Shown piece after piece: positions 17,482 to 27,098 of a stretch of 64,000 nt of DNA. This DNA is from Thermoguttaceae bacterium. GTDB lineage: Bacteria > Planctomycetota > Planctomycetia > Pirellulales > Thermoguttaceae. Location of the stretch: assembly GCA_017441605.1 (NCBI GenBank), contig JAFRXD010000067.1:1-64000 (forward strand), read 5' to 3'. Numbering within the stretch: the stretch's first letter is position 1; each line of letters starts with the position of its first letter. The translations under genes were made by a program, and so were the position numbers. Below the pieces are notes generated by a model. It was not told the origin of the DNA and searched no databases. It saw only the letters and a list, made by a program, of their open reading frames with translations.

Positions 17482-18876
17482 ATGTTCTTTAAAATCGCGA
17501 CGTTGGGTTGCAAGGTCAATCAGTGCGAATCGCAGTGGATTCGCGAAGTCTTTCTCGCGAACGGCTGGGTCGAGGCGGAAGAGGAGAGTTCCGACGTCGA
17601 TTTGGCGATCGTCAACACCTGCTCGGTAACGGCGGAAAGCGACGCGAAGAGCCGAAAGGTCGTCGCCCATTTGGGCAAGACCTGTCCCGGCGCGGAAATC
17701 GTCGTCGTCGGGTGTTACGCGGCGTCGCGACCGGAAGAGGCGCAAGGTCTGCCGAGGGTTTCCGAAACGGTTCCCGACAAAAGGCTTCTCGTCGACTTCT
17801 TCAAGCGCCGAGGGCTCGTCAATATTCCGACCGGAGTGCGAGGGCTCGCCGATCGAAAACGCGCCTACGTCAAAGTTCAAGACGGGTGTCGGGTCGGGTG
17901 CGCTTATTGCGTTATTCCGAAGACGCGCCCGTATTTGCAGAGTCGCCCGATCGCGGATATCGTCGCGCAGGCGAACGATTTGGCGGCGAACGGGTATCGG
18001 GAAATCGTCCTCGTCGGGATCCACCTGGGGCACTACGGTCTCGACTTCTGCCCCGCCTTGCCGAACGAGCCGGCGGAGAAGCGAGTTTTGACGCTCGACG
18101 ACTACTTGGCGCGACGCGACGCGCTTCCCGAGGAGAAACGGGTCGGGCTGGCGAATTTGCTCGACGCGCTGACGCGCCCAAAGATTCCGAATATGCGCTT
18201 TCGTCTTGGAAGTCTGGAAGCGGTCGAGGTTTCCAACGCGATTTTGGATTTGTTCGCGGAGCGTCCCGAGGCGCTTTGCCCTCACTTCCACCTGTCGATG
18301 CAAAGCGGGGACGACTTAGTTCTCGCGCGCATGGGAAGGCGGTGGTCGAGCGCGCCCTATATCGCGAAATGCGAGGAAATACGAAGCCGAATCCCCGACG
18401 CGGCGCTCTCGACCGACGTTATCGTCGGCTTTCCCGGGGAAACGAGCGCCAATTTCGAGCGAACTTGCCAAGTCGTTCGGAAGCTTAATTTCTCGCGAAC
18501 GCACGTCTTCAGGTTCAGCGCTCGCCCCGGAACGGTCGCGGCGACGCTGCCGAACCCGGTTCCGGAACAAGTCAAAAAAGAGCGCGCCAGAATTTTAATC
18601 GAAATCGCGCGCGAAGAGCGCGAAAAGTTCGCGCGGCGTTTTCTCGGGCGCGAGGCGAGGATCGTCGTCGAGGAAATCGCTCGCGACGAAAGCGGGAATT
18701 ATTTCGCGCGAGGAACGACCGATCGCTACTACGAGGCTCGAGTACCGCTGGGCGCTCGCGTCGCCGAAGTCGAACCGGGGGACGCGATTATCGCGCGCCT
18801 CGAATCGCTCGACGGCGACGTTTTTCTAGCCGAGCTCGCGGGTCGAGCGGGAACTACGGATTGTCCCCGGAAATAA
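17482..18876 (+). CDS. mtaB: MtaB: tRNA t6A37 methylthiotransferase (radical SAM)
   Basis: The protein has 464 residues. The N-terminal UPF0004 domain has its three cluster cysteines in TLGCKVNQ, NTCSVTAESD and VGCYAASRP. The radical SAM motif is GCRVGCAYC near residue 138. The TLGCKVNQ and NTCSVT forms point to MtaB rather than MiaB or RimO. A TRAM-like domain closes the protein. The enzyme adds a methylthio group to t6A37 of tRNA-Lys using two 4Fe-4S clusters. An insertion of ~40 residues (near 185-225, with RVLTLDDYLARRDALPEE) lies in the barrel. Its last 23 bp overlap the convergent gene that ends at 18854. Confidence 0.88.
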   Translation: MFFKIATLGCKVNQCESQWIREVFLANGWVEAEEESSDVDLAIVNTCSVTAESDAKSRKVVAHLGKTCPGAEIVVVGCYAASRPEEAQGLPRVSETVPDKRLLVDFFKRRGLVNIPTGVRGLADRKRAYVKVQDGCRVGCAYCVIPKTRPYLQSRPIADIVAQANDLAANGYREIVLVGIHLGHYGLDFCPALPNEPAEKRVLTLDDYLARRDALPEEKRVGLANLLDALTRPKIPNMRFRLGSLEAVEVSNAILDLFAERPEALCPHFHLSMQSGDDLVLARMGRRWSSAPYIAKCEEIRSRIPDAALSTDVIVGFPGETSANFERTCQVVRKLNFSRTHVFRFSARPGTVAATLPNPVPEQVKKERARILIEIAREEREKFARRFLGREARIVVEEIARDESGNYFARGTTDRYYEARVPLGARVAEVEPGDAIIARLESLDGDVFLAELAGRAGTTDCPRK

Positions 18877-20776
18877 AGTCGAGCGCTTTCGGAAGAGAGA
18901 CGCGCCAGTAGTCCCAGGAGTGGACGCCGTCGCGAACGCGGGCTTGGACGTCGGCTTTTTTGTCTCGCGCCTTTTGGAAGAAGGCGAAGGCGCCTGGGAG
19001 GCAGAAGTCGTCGTCGCCGCAGTCGATCGTCATTCTCGGAAGCGCTTTGACGTCGGCGCGGTCGAGAAGAACGAAGACGTCGTTTTCCTCGGCGTATTTG
19101 GTTCGCGCTTCGAGTTCTTCCTCGGGCGTCTCCTCTTTCTTAGGTCGTTGGCGCCCGAAATCGGCGGCGGGGCTCATCGCGTAGGCGGAGTCGAATTTGT
19201 CGCAATGGCGCAGGGCGTAGAGCAAGGTTCCGTAGCCTCCCATGGAGAGCCCGGCGACGGCGCGATCGGCGCGGTCGGTCTTGCAGCGGAACTCGCGCTC
19301 CACTTGCGGAATTAAGGTCTCGAAGAAGAAAGTCTCGTATTTGTCGTCGGAACCGTAAAGGTCGCGATACCACGTGTCGCGCGCGTCGGGCATCACGATA
19401 ATCCGCTTGCGCTCCGGTTTTTCCGCGAAATAGGCGTCGCAAATACCTTGCATTCTTCCCTTCTCTTTGCTCGACCAGGTCTTTTCGTCGTCGGTCAATC
19501 CGTGCAGGAGATAAAGGACGGGGTAGCTTTGCGAGCCGGTCAGGTATCCGGTCGGTAGATAGACGATATATCGGACGTCTTGTCCGCGGGCGTCCTTGAC
19601 GGTTCGCTCGATCAGTTGGCTCTTAACGCCCCCTTCGCGCGGTTGGAGCGATTTCTCGACCTCGCGGAGTCTCGCGACGGCGTCCGGGTTCTCGGGGAGC
19701 GGCTCGTCGCCCATTTTCGGGAGGATCGAATCGAGGGCTTTGACGAGAATCGGGGCGATATTCCCGGAATCGCTGGTGATAATAATCACCGCGTCGTAGT
19801 CGGGGGCGACGACGCAGTACTGCCCGTAGGCGCCGTCTCCGCGATAGGCGTTGTAGAAGCAGCGCCAGAACTGGTAGCCGTAGCCTTGCCCCCAGTTCGT
19901 CTTCTCGTCGCGACGCGTGTCGACTTGCTTGGACGTCGCCTCTTCGACCCACGCTTCGGAGAGGAGGCGCTCCCCGTTCCACATTCCTTTTTGGAGATAG
20001 AACTGCCCGAACTTCGCCAGATCCTCGGTCGTTAGGTAGAGCCCCGTGCCCCCTTTGCAAATCCCCTCGGGGGATTTTTCCCAAACCGGCTTCTTAATAT
20101 GAAGCGGTTCGAAAAGTCGCGGGGTCAGGTAATCGAGGGCACTTTCGCCGACGCGCTTTTCGAGCGCGGCGGTGGCGACGTAGGTGCTAACGGTGCTGTA
20201 AACGTAATAAGTTCCCGGCTCCTTGACGAACGGTTGGTTCATAAAACTCTGAATCCACGTCGGGTTCCCGTCTTGGTTGGGACCGGGGCGATCGTAAAAC
20301 GCCGAGATGTTATTGGGGCGCTCCGGCTCTTTTTCGTGCCCGCACGACATTGTGAGCAGGTGGCGAATCGCGACTTTTTTCATATTCTCCGAGGGATTTT
20401 CGGGGACGTCCTCGGGGAACAGGTCGACGATTTTGTCGTCGAGCGAGAGTTTTCCCTCTTGGATCGCAAATCCGATCGCGGTCGAGGCGAAACTCTTGCT
20501 GAGGGAGTAGAGCGCGTGGGGGACGTCGGGACCGGCGGGGGATCGCCACGCCTCCGCGACGACTTTTCCTTTGCGCAAAACCATAACGCTATCGACGCGG
20601 TTCGTCTCCTGATCGAGGATCTTAATCGCGTCGGCGAGCGCGTCTGAAGAGACGCCGACCGACTCGGGGGTAGCGCGGGGGAGCGAGCCGTCCGGTTCCA
20701 GATTCTGCGCGCGACCGCGAGCGGGAAGAAGCGCCGCCGCGAACAGCGCGAACAAAGCGAGTTGCGTTAATTTCAT
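18854..20776 (-). CDS. Exported fusion: class C beta-lactamase-fold serine hydrolase plus D1-type esterase
   Basis: The protein has 640 residues. Residues 1-23 are a signal peptide. Residues ~30-355 are a beta-lactamase/penicillin-binding-type domain with SLSKSFAS (SxxK nucleophile and base) and a YVYSTVS segment where the YxN motif normally sits. Residues ~380-640 are an alpha/beta hydrolase of the Fes/S-formylglutathione hydrolase type: YPVLYLLHGLTDDE, VMPDARDTWY, the nucleophile elbow AGLSMGGYG, and a late HSWDYW with the catalytic His. Both halves look active. A joint role on esterified glycans is inference. A promoter fits at 20825-20853. The gene overlaps mtaB by 23 bp tail to tail. Confidence 0.83.
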   Translation of the reverse strand: MKLTQLALFALFAAALLPARGRAQNLEPDGSLPRATPESVGVSSDALADAIKILDQETNRVDSVMVLRKGKVVAEAWRSPAGPDVPHALYSLSKSFASTAIGFAIQEGKLSLDDKIVDLFPEDVPENPSENMKKVAIRHLLTMSCGHEKEPERPNNISAFYDRPGPNQDGNPTWIQSFMNQPFVKEPGTYYVYSTVSTYVATAALEKRVGESALDYLTPRLFEPLHIKKPVWEKSPEGICKGGTGLYLTTEDLAKFGQFYLQKGMWNGERLLSEAWVEEATSKQVDTRRDEKTNWGQGYGYQFWRCFYNAYRGDGAYGQYCVVAPDYDAVIIITSDSGNIAPILVKALDSILPKMGDEPLPENPDAVARLREVEKSLQPREGGVKSQLIERTVKDARGQDVRYIVYLPTGYLTGSQSYPVLYLLHGLTDDEKTWSSKEKGRMQGICDAYFAEKPERKRIIVMPDARDTWYRDLYGSDDKYETFFFETLIPQVEREFRCKTDRADRAVAGLSMGGYGTLLYALRHCDKFDSAYAMSPAADFGRQRPKKEETPEEELEARTKYAEENDVFVLLDRADVKALPRMTIDCGDDDFCLPGAFAFFQKARDKKADVQARVRDGVHSWDYWRVSLPKALDFISGDNP

Positions 20777-20824
20777 GCGGAAATCCTTTCGTTTTCGCGA
20801 AACAAAAAAACGGAATTTTCGTTA

Positions 20825-20853
20825 ATTATAACGCCGGATCGTTGGAAAAGCAA
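20825..20853 (-). promoter_or_regulatory. Promoter of the serine hydrolase-esterase gene
   Basis: Minus strand TTGCTT, 17 bp, TATAAT, about 50 bp before the ATG at 20776. The same short region must also hold the promoter for the plus-strand operon; a plus-strand TATAAT lies at 20902-20907 without a clear -35. Confidence 0.55.
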
Positions 20854-20991
20854 ATCGTTCGAGGCGAAAGTCGCCCCCCTGTTAATTCCGAGATTTGGAG
20901 ATATAATGGGCGAAGTTTCCTCGCTCAACGCGCGAGCGAGGCGCAAGTTCCCGCCCCGAGGGGGCAATAGAATAAAATGAGGAATCGAACA

Positions 20992-22071
20992 ATGAAAAAG
21001 CAAAGCGCGCGTCGCGGTTTCACGTTGGTTGAACTGCTCGTTGTCATCGCGATCATCGGCATTTTGATCGGGCTTCTGCTTCCCGCCGTCCAAGCGGCGC
21101 GCGAGGCGGCTCGCCGGATGCAGTGCACCAACAACGAAAAGCAATGGGGGATCGCGCTCCACAACTACCACATCGTCTTCAATAAGATCCCGAGCCTTCC
21201 CGAGCGCGCCAACGCGTCCCTTTCTCCCCACGCGTTCCTGACGCCCTACGTCGAGCAGACGAACCTGCGCTACATGATGGACCTTTCGGTCGACCTCTAC
21301 AAATACCGAGCCGGCAGCACGAGAAGCGTGCAGCTCAACGACGTCTACATCGAGCCGGCGAAAACGACGTTCCCGGGAACGCGCTGCCCGTCCGACGGAA
21401 CCGGCCCCGCGACCGTTACCGACGATATTAACGACGTGTACGCGACGAACAACTACGTCTACTGCACCGGGAGCGGAACCGGCTACACGTTCCGCATCAA
21501 CAGCACGCTCTCGACCGGCGACGAGTCGACGCGAAACGCGGGTCCCTCCGACGGCGCGTTCTACCTTAAGTCCGATTTCGGATTCGAGAAATTCACCGAC
21601 GGAACGAGCAACACGATGTTTATGTCGGAATATCTCGTCGGAACCGGTCAAAAAGACCTGACGGACGTTACCTACGCGCAAATCTCCAATAATCGAACGA
21701 TGCGCTCGATTTATATGGCGGACTACTCCGCCGCGAATCTGGCGAAATACCAGCAGATGAAGGACGCGACCGACGCGCAATACGAGTCCCTAATGAACGG
21801 GGCGCCGAAGTGGCGAACCGACGTCGGCAAGGGCTGGATCGTCGGGAAATTCGACTCGTCCCTCTATAACGCGTTCCTCGCGCCGAATTCGAAATTCCCG
21901 AATCTTTACATTTCGAACTACGGATTCTTCGGCGCGCGAAGCAACCATTCCGGGGGCGTCAACGCGGCGATGGCGGACGGAAGCGTTCGCTTCGTTTCCG
22001 ATACCGTCGATCTCGGCGCTTGGCGCGCGCTCGCCACGGTTTCCGGCGGCGAAACGACGACGAGCCTCTAA
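20992..22071 (+). CDS. DUF1559 prepilin-like protein (H-x9-DG family)
   Basis: The product has 359 residues from the ATG at 20992, which has GAGG upstream; an ATG at 20977 would add five residues. A short basic leader precedes the type IV prepilin cleavage/methylation motif [17 protein letters not shown]. The middle is the DUF1559 domain with [13 protein letters not shown] and TNNYVYCTG. Near the C-terminus is [17 protein letters not shown], the H-x9-DG box of this planctomycete family. These proteins are made in many copies per genome and probably build pseudopilin-like surface structures; their exact role is unknown. It stands 21 bp before the TolQ-like gene, so it may be the first gene of the CobN-like operon. 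Confidence 0.92.
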   Translation: MKKQSARRGFTLVELLVVIAIIGILIGLLLPAVQAAREAARRMQCTNNEKQWGIALHNYHIVFNKIPSLPERANASLSPHAFLTPYVEQTNLRYMMDLSVDLYKYRAGSTRSVQLNDVYIEPAKTTFPGTRCPSDGTGPATVTDDINDVYATNNYVYCTGSGTGYTFRINSTLSTGDESTRNAGPSDGAFYLKSDFGFEKFTDGTSNTMFMSEYLVGTGQKDLTDVTYAQISNNRTMRSIYMADYSAANLAKYQQMKDATDAQYESLMNGAPKWRTDVGKGWIVGKFDSSLYNAFLAPNSKFPNLYISNYGFFGARSNHSGGVNAAMADGSVRFVSDTVDLGAWRALATVSGGETTTSL

Positions 22072-22092
22072 TCGGTCGTCGAACGGTTCGAA

Positions 22093-22701
22093 ATGAATTC
22101 GTTAATCCAAATCTTTCATTATATTTCTAGCGCGTCGCTCGTTCCGGTCGAGCTCGCGCTCTTGATCGCGCTGGCGCTCGTCCTGCGAAATTTGGGAGCG
22201 ACGGCGCGCGACGCGCTGATTCGACGCCGCGCCGCCAAGACGCGAGGGGAGGTCGAGGGAAAACTCGAGCGCCGGGAGCTCGACGCGCTCGGAGCGGTTC
22301 TCGAGTCCGGCAAGAGAGACGCCGCGCTGGACGCGCTCGCCGCGCTGGTCGAGGCGAAGGAGGATCGCGCGCTTTTGGAAAAGCGACTCGCGGAATTCGA
22401 GAGCGCCGCCAAGGAGCGTTGCGCTCGTCCCGAATCGCTCGCTAAGGCGGGTCCGGCGCTGGGGCTCATGGGAACGCTGATCCCGCTCGGCCCGGCGCTT
22501 TTGGGACTCGCGAGCGCCGACTTAAACGCGCTCGCGACCAATCTTTCGGTCGCGTTTTCGACTACGGTCGTCGGTCTGATCGTCGCGCTCTTCTCCGCTT
22601 GGGACGCGGCGTCGCGCAAAAAGCGCGCGCGTCGCGACTTCGCGCTGCTTAACTTCGCCGCGGATCGCCTATTGGAAGCGAGCGAGGGAGGGGGTCGATG
22701 A
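22093..22701 (+). CDS. MotA/TolQ/ExbB proton-channel-like protein
   Basis: The protein has 202 residues. One N-terminal membrane helix (VELALLIALALVL) is followed by a long charged cytoplasmic helix region (~40-115), then two closing helices. The TolQ/ExbB signature is AGPALGLMGTLIPLGPALLGL and NLSVAFSTTVVGLIVALFS. Such channels use the proton gradient to drive a partner protein. Here the partner gene follows with an ATGA overlap and encodes a DUF2149 protein, then a CobN-like protein. The same three families occur together as HmuU, HmuV and HmuS in Bacteroidota haem operons, which suggests energising transport or chelatase action on a tetrapyrrole. No TonB or TonB-dependent receptor is nearby. 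Confidence 0.85.
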   Translation: MNSLIQIFHYISSASLVPVELALLIALALVLRNLGATARDALIRRRAAKTRGEVEGKLERRELDALGAVLESGKRDAALDALAALVEAKEDRALLEKRLAEFESAAKERCARPESLAKAGPALGLMGTLIPLGPALLGLASADLNALATNLSVAFSTTVVGLIVALFSAWDAASRKKRARRDFALLNFAADRLLEASEGGGR

Positions 22702-23078
22702 CGCGGGAGGCGCGCTTTCGGCGCGCGAGTTTCGACGAGTCGGACTCCGGAGGCGGTTCCCTGCTCGCGGGCGCGGAAAATCTCTTCGACGTGGCGATCG
22801 TCTTCGCGGTCGCGCTGGTCGTCGCGCTGGCGGCGTCGTGGAAGAATCCTTTACTATTTGAAGACCAAGATTTTACGGCGGTCGTGGATCCGGGAGGTCC
22901 CGATATGGAGCTGGTCGTCAAGGAGGACGGCGAAATCAAGCGCTACAAAGCGAGCGGAGAGTCGGGCGCGGTCGAGGGCGAACTGCTGGGTCGCGCCTAC
23001 CGATTACCCGACGGGACCGTCGTTTACGCGCCGACGGAAACCGAGCGCCGCAAAACGGAAAACCAAAACAAGCAATGA
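22698..23078 (+). CDS. DUF2149 membrane protein (HmuV-like)
   Basis: The protein has 126 residues. One membrane helix at ~28-46 (LFDVAIVFAVALVVALAA) is followed by a small extracytoplasmic domain with a PDMELVVKEDGEIKRYKASG segment typical of DUF2149. Topology (short cytoplasmic N-terminus, one helix, periplasmic domain) matches ExbD/TolR-type partners of proton channels. It overlaps the TolQ-like gene by 4 bp and the CobN-like gene by 4 bp, so the three are translationally coupled. An ExbD-like role is inference from topology and gene order. Confidence 0.78.
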   Translation: MTREARFRRASFDESDSGGGSLLAGAENLFDVAIVFAVALVVALAASWKNPLLFEDQDFTAVVDPGGPDMELVVKEDGEIKRYKASGESGAVEGELLGRAYRLPDGTVVYAPTETERRKTENQNKQ

Positions 23079-26000
23079 AATCAGCCCGCCTTCTCGCGTC
23101 GGTTCTTCTTTCGCTACTCTCTCTTTTCGCGCTATCTTGCGCTCCGCGCGAAGTTTCCAACGCGCTCGACAATTCGAGCGAAACGCTCGAGAGCGCGTCG
23201 TCCGAGGCGCCGAGCCGGTTTCGGGCGGGTTTCGTCGGGTTCGCGGACTCCGACGTCGCGGAGTGGCGCGAGGCGCTGCGCGATTCGAACTTCGAGCTCG
23301 CGTCGTTTTCTCGAGAGGAGTTTCTCGACGCGCCGCTGGAGGACTTCGACTTCGTCGCGATTCGGGTTATCGGCTGGACGCCAACCGAGGAGGAGCGGGA
23401 GCGCGCGCGGCGACTCGTCGCGACGACAAACTGTTACGGGCACACCCAAACCCTTGATTTTGGACGAGAAGCGACGAGCGTCTCGCCGGAGTTAACGGAG
23501 AAGCTATCGGGATACTTTGGATTTCCGGTCGCCGAGAACGCGCGACGCCTCGCGGCGACGGTCATGGACGCGCTTGGGAAGACGCCCGATTTCAAGACGT
23601 TAAGAATCGTCTCGGAAGGAAGCGAAACGATCGTCGCGCCGGACGAGCCGATCTCGACGCCGGAACCCGGTTTCTTCCGCTTAGGATCCGAAATATCGGG
23701 GTCTTACGAGGAATTCGCGGCGCGTCTCGATCGCGAGGGGAAGCCGATCGTCGAGGGCGCGCCTCGCGTCGCGCTGTTCGGCGATTTCCTCGACCCGTTC
23801 AAAGAGATGGATCGAAAACCGGTCGACCAACTGATCGCGAAACTCGAGGGGCGCGGCTTCAACGTCTTTCCAATCTTTAAAGTTCAGAACAAACGCGAAT
23901 TACTTTCCGATTGCCGTCCCGATTTGGCGATCTATTTCCCGCGCGGAAGGGTCTTTCCGGACGGCAAAGCGCCGGAACTGTTCGCGGCGCTCGACATACC
24001 GGTCTTAACGGCGGTTCTCCTCTCGACGACCGAGCGCGAGTTTCGAACGGAGCCGATAGGGGCGACGGGATCTTATTTCTCGCTGGCGACGGCGCTTCCG
24101 GAACTCGACGGAGCAATCGAACCGCTCGCGATCGCGACGAAGGACGCCGACGAGTCGGGGTTGGTAACGCGTCGAGCGCTCGACGAGCGAATCGACGCGC
24201 TGGTCGAGCGCTGCCAAGGATGGCTCGATCTTCGCCGCAAGCCCAATTCGGACAAGAAATTGGCGATATTCTACTACAAGGCGCCGGGCGCGAGGGCGCT
24301 GTCGGCGCAGAGCCTCGAGGTCGTCGACTCGCTCTTTAACGTCCTAACGCGCGCGAAAGAGGAGGGATACGACCTTGGGAGCGAGTTTCCCGCGACCAAA
24401 GAGGAACTGGAGGCGCTTATCGACAAACGCGGCAAGACGATCGGATCGTGGGAACTCGGAACGTTCGCGCGATTCGTCGAAGAGGCGGATCCGGCGTTTC
24501 TCTCGGAAACGGAGTATCGCGAACTATTTCGAGCGAAACTATCTCGCGAGGCGCGCGATCAAATCGAGGACGCGTGGGGCGCGGCGCCGGGGGACTATAT
24601 GGTCGCGGACTCCGGCGACGAATTCGGTATCGTCGTTCCGCGCTTGGAGTTCGGCAACGTCGCGCTGATTCCCCAACCGACGACCGACGTCGTTAAGGGC
24701 GATCCTTATTCCAAGCAAGGAGACGATTTCGACGCGGTTCACGGAACGGGGAAAGCGCCCCCGCACTTCTACGTCGCGGCGTACTTATGGGCGCGCGAAA
24801 AATTCGGAGCCGACGCGATCGTCCATTTCGGAACGCACGGCTCGCTCGAGTTCGCCAAAGGGAAAACCGCGTTTCCGACCGAGTCCTGCTTTCCCGACGC
24901 GCTCATCGGAAACAAGCCGAGCGTTTATATTTACAGCATCAACAACGTGGGCGAGGCGCTCTTGGCAAAGCGGCGGATCCGATCCGTTTTGATCTCGCAC
25001 CTAACGCCCCCCTTTATGAGGGGCGGACTCGATGGCGCGGCGAGGGAACTAGACGATAAGATTCACGAATACGAAACTTGCGACGAACCGCTCCTCAAAA
25101 GCGAGCTCGGGGTTTCGCTCGCGGAACTCGCGATATCCTCGGGGGTCGTCGACGACCTGCTTGAGAACCCGGCGTTTCAACAGTTCGCCGATCCCGCGCG
25201 CAAGTCGGAATTCCTAAGGAATAAAGAGACGTTCTCCGAAGAGCGACTCGACGCGCTTCACGCGCTTTTGCACCGCTACGAAAACGCGCGCGCGACCAAC
25301 GGGCTCCACGTTCTCGGTCGTCCGTGGACCGACGAGCAAGTCGCCGAAACTTCCGATTTATCGGAACTTCTGAACGACGAGGCGGCTGAGCGACTGCGGG
25401 CGTCTTTCCAGCTGGAGCTCGATCGCTTTTTCGCGGCTCTCTCGGGGCGGTTCGTTCCCCCGTCCCCGGGCGGCGATTTTCTCCACACGCCCGACGCGGC
25501 GCCGACCGGGCGAAATCTAACGGGACTCGACGTCCAACGTCTCCCGACTCCCGAGGCGGAAAGGGTCGGGGCGAAACTGGTCGACGAGCTGCTCCAGACG
25601 TATCGCGACCGAAACGACGGGGCTTGGCCGCGAAAAGTGGCGAACACGCTCTGGGGAGGCGAGTCGATCCGAACTCAGGGAGTCGGAATCGCGCAAGTCT
25701 TGTACCTTATGGGCGTCCGCGTTAAGCGCGACGGGCGCGGCGCGGCGAGCGACGTCGAGTTGATTCCGTCGAGCGAACTTGGGCGTCCTCGAATCGACGT
25801 CCTCGTTCAAACGTCGGGGCAATTCCGAGATTCCTTCGGCTCGCGAATCGAGCTCGTCGATCGCGCGGTCGCGCTGGCGGCGGAAGCTCCGGAGGCCGAG
25901 CCTTTTCCCAATTTCGTTCGCGAAAACGCCCGAAAAATCGAGGAAAGGCTCGTTGCCGAATCTAGACTCGCGGAACCCGAGGCTCGCGATTTGGCGACCG

Positions 26001-27022
26001 CGCGCGTCTTCGGGGCGACCAACGCGCTGTCCTACGGAACGGGGATTATGAACCTCGTCGAGCGCGGGGACGCGTGGGAAAAGGACGAGGACGTGGCGAA
26101 TCGCTATTTGGCGAACATGTCCGGGGTGTATCGCGACGCGAACCGCTGGGGCGCCCCGTTCGAAGGACTGCTCGAGTACAATCTCGACGGACTCGATTTG
26201 TCGACCCAAACCCGCTCCTCGAATTCGTGGGGTCCGGCGAAACTCGACCACGTCTACGAATTCGCGACGCTCGCGACCGCGGCGAGGGTCAAAACTGGTC
26301 GCGCGCCGGAAATCTGGTTCCACGATCTTCGGGACGCGTCGAAACCGAGGGTGGAGAGCGCTCGCGCGGCGCTTCGCGAGGAATTGCGCTCGACCCTATG
26401 GAACTCCAAGTATTTAAGCGGTCTCCAAAGGGAGGGGGCGTCGGCGGCGGCCTCGGTCTCCGAGACGACGCGCAACTTGTTCGGCTGGAGCGTCGCGCGC
26501 CCCGACCTAATCGACGACTCGATCTGGGAGGAAACGAAAGCGGTTCTCGTCGACGACGTTAAGGGGCTCGGAATTCGGGAGTGGTTCGAGGACAAGAACC
26601 CCGGCGCGCTGCAGGACGCGACCGCCGTTATGCTCCTAGCGATTCGCAAAGGTCGCTGGAGCGCCTCGGAGGAAACCAAAGCGCAAATCGCTCGGCTTCA
26701 CGCGGAACTAGTTCAAAAGTTCGGGGCGTCCGGCTCCTACGAAACGAGCGGAGACTCGGAGGCGCGAAAATTTATCGCCGATCTTTTGGAGCCCGACTTA
26801 AAGAGCGCGTACCAAGAGGCGATCGATTTCGCGACGACTCCCCCGCCGACTCCCGTCGACGGCCTGTCGCTAACCGAGGCTACCGACGAGCCGGAGCGCG
26901 ACGCGGCGCCAAGCCTCGAGGAAAAGCGATTCCCCGTCCTCGGTCTCGCGCTCGCGCTGATCGCGATTCTCTGTTTCTTGTCCGGTTTTTTGAAGTCGAA
27001 GAAAAATTCGCGAGGCGCTTGA
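23075..27022 (+). CDS. Exported, membrane-anchored CobN/magnesium-chelatase H-like protein (HmuS-like)
   Basis: The protein has 1315 residues, about the length of CobN. Family motifs are clear: HFGTHGSLEFAKGK, NNVGEALLAKRRIRSVLISHLTPP, RNDGAWPRKVANTLWGGESIRTQG and DVLVQTSGQFRDSFGSR. Unlike cytoplasmic cobaltochelatase, it begins with a lipoprotein-type signal (SLFALSC, Cys near residue 24) and ends with a membrane helix (~1285-1307, LALALIAILCFLSG) and a basic tail. No CobS/CobT or ChlI/ChlD ATPase gene is adjacent. With the TolQ-like and DUF2149 genes this matches the Bacteroidota HmuS/U/V set, where HmuS is reported to act on haem. Handling of haem or another tetrapyrrole outside the cytoplasm is the best inference. 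Confidence 0.85.
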   Translation: MKSARLLASVLLSLLSLFALSCAPREVSNALDNSSETLESASSEAPSRFRAGFVGFADSDVAEWREALRDSNFELASFSREEFLDAPLEDFDFVAIRVIGWTPTEEERERARRLVATTNCYGHTQTLDFGREATSVSPELTEKLSGYFGFPVAENARRLAATVMDALGKTPDFKTLRIVSEGSETIVAPDEPISTPEPGFFRLGSEISGSYEEFAARLDREGKPIVEGAPRVALFGDFLDPFKEMDRKPVDQLIAKLEGRGFNVFPIFKVQNKRELLSDCRPDLAIYFPRGRVFPDGKAPELFAALDIPVLTAVLLSTTEREFRTEPIGATGSYFSLATALPELDGAIEPLAIATKDADESGLVTRRALDERIDALVERCQGWLDLRRKPNSDKKLAIFYYKAPGARALSAQSLEVVDSLFNVLTRAKEEGYDLGSEFPATKEELEALIDKRGKTIGSWELGTFARFVEEADPAFLSETEYRELFRAKLSREARDQIEDAWGAAPGDYMVADSGDEFGIVVPRLEFGNVALIPQPTTDVVKGDPYSKQGDDFDAVHGTGKAPPHFYVAAYLWAREKFGADAIVHFGTHGSLEFAKGKTAFPTESCFPDALIGNKPSVYIYSINNVGEALLAKRRIRSVLISHLTPPFMRGGLDGAARELDDKIHEYETCDEPLLKSELGVSLAELAISSGVVDDLLENPAFQQFADPARKSEFLRNKETFSEERLDALHALLHRYENARATNGLHVLGRPWTDEQVAETSDLSELLNDEAAERLRASFQLELDRFFAALSGRFVPPSPGGDFLHTPDAAPTGRNLTGLDVQRLPTPEAERVGAKLVDELLQTYRDRNDGAWPRKVANTLWGGESIRTQGVGIAQVLYLMGVRVKRDGRGAASDVELIPSSELGRPRIDVLVQTSGQFRDSFGSRIELVDRAVALAAEAPEAEPFPNFVRENARKIEERLVAESRLAEPEARDLATARVFGATNALSYGTGIMNLVERGDAWEKDEDVANRYLANMSGVYRDANRWGAPFEGLLEYNLDGLDLSTQTRSSNSWGPAKLDHVYEFATLATAARVKTGRAPEIWFHDLRDASKPRVESARAALREELRSTLWNSKYLSGLQREGASAAASVSETTRNLFGWSVARPDLIDDSIWEETKAVLVDDVKGLGIREWFEDKNPGALQDATAVMLLAIRKGRWSASEETKAQIARLHAELVQKFGASGSYETSGDSEARKFIADLLEPDLKSAYQEAIDFATTPPPTPVDGLSLTEATDEPERDAAPSLEEKRFPVLGLALALIAILCFLSGFLKSKKNSRGA

Positions 27023-27098
27023 TTTCCAAAATCGATTCGTTTACAATTCGACTCGTCGTTCGGTTACCCGTTCAACTTAACGTCGAGGAGAATTGCAA

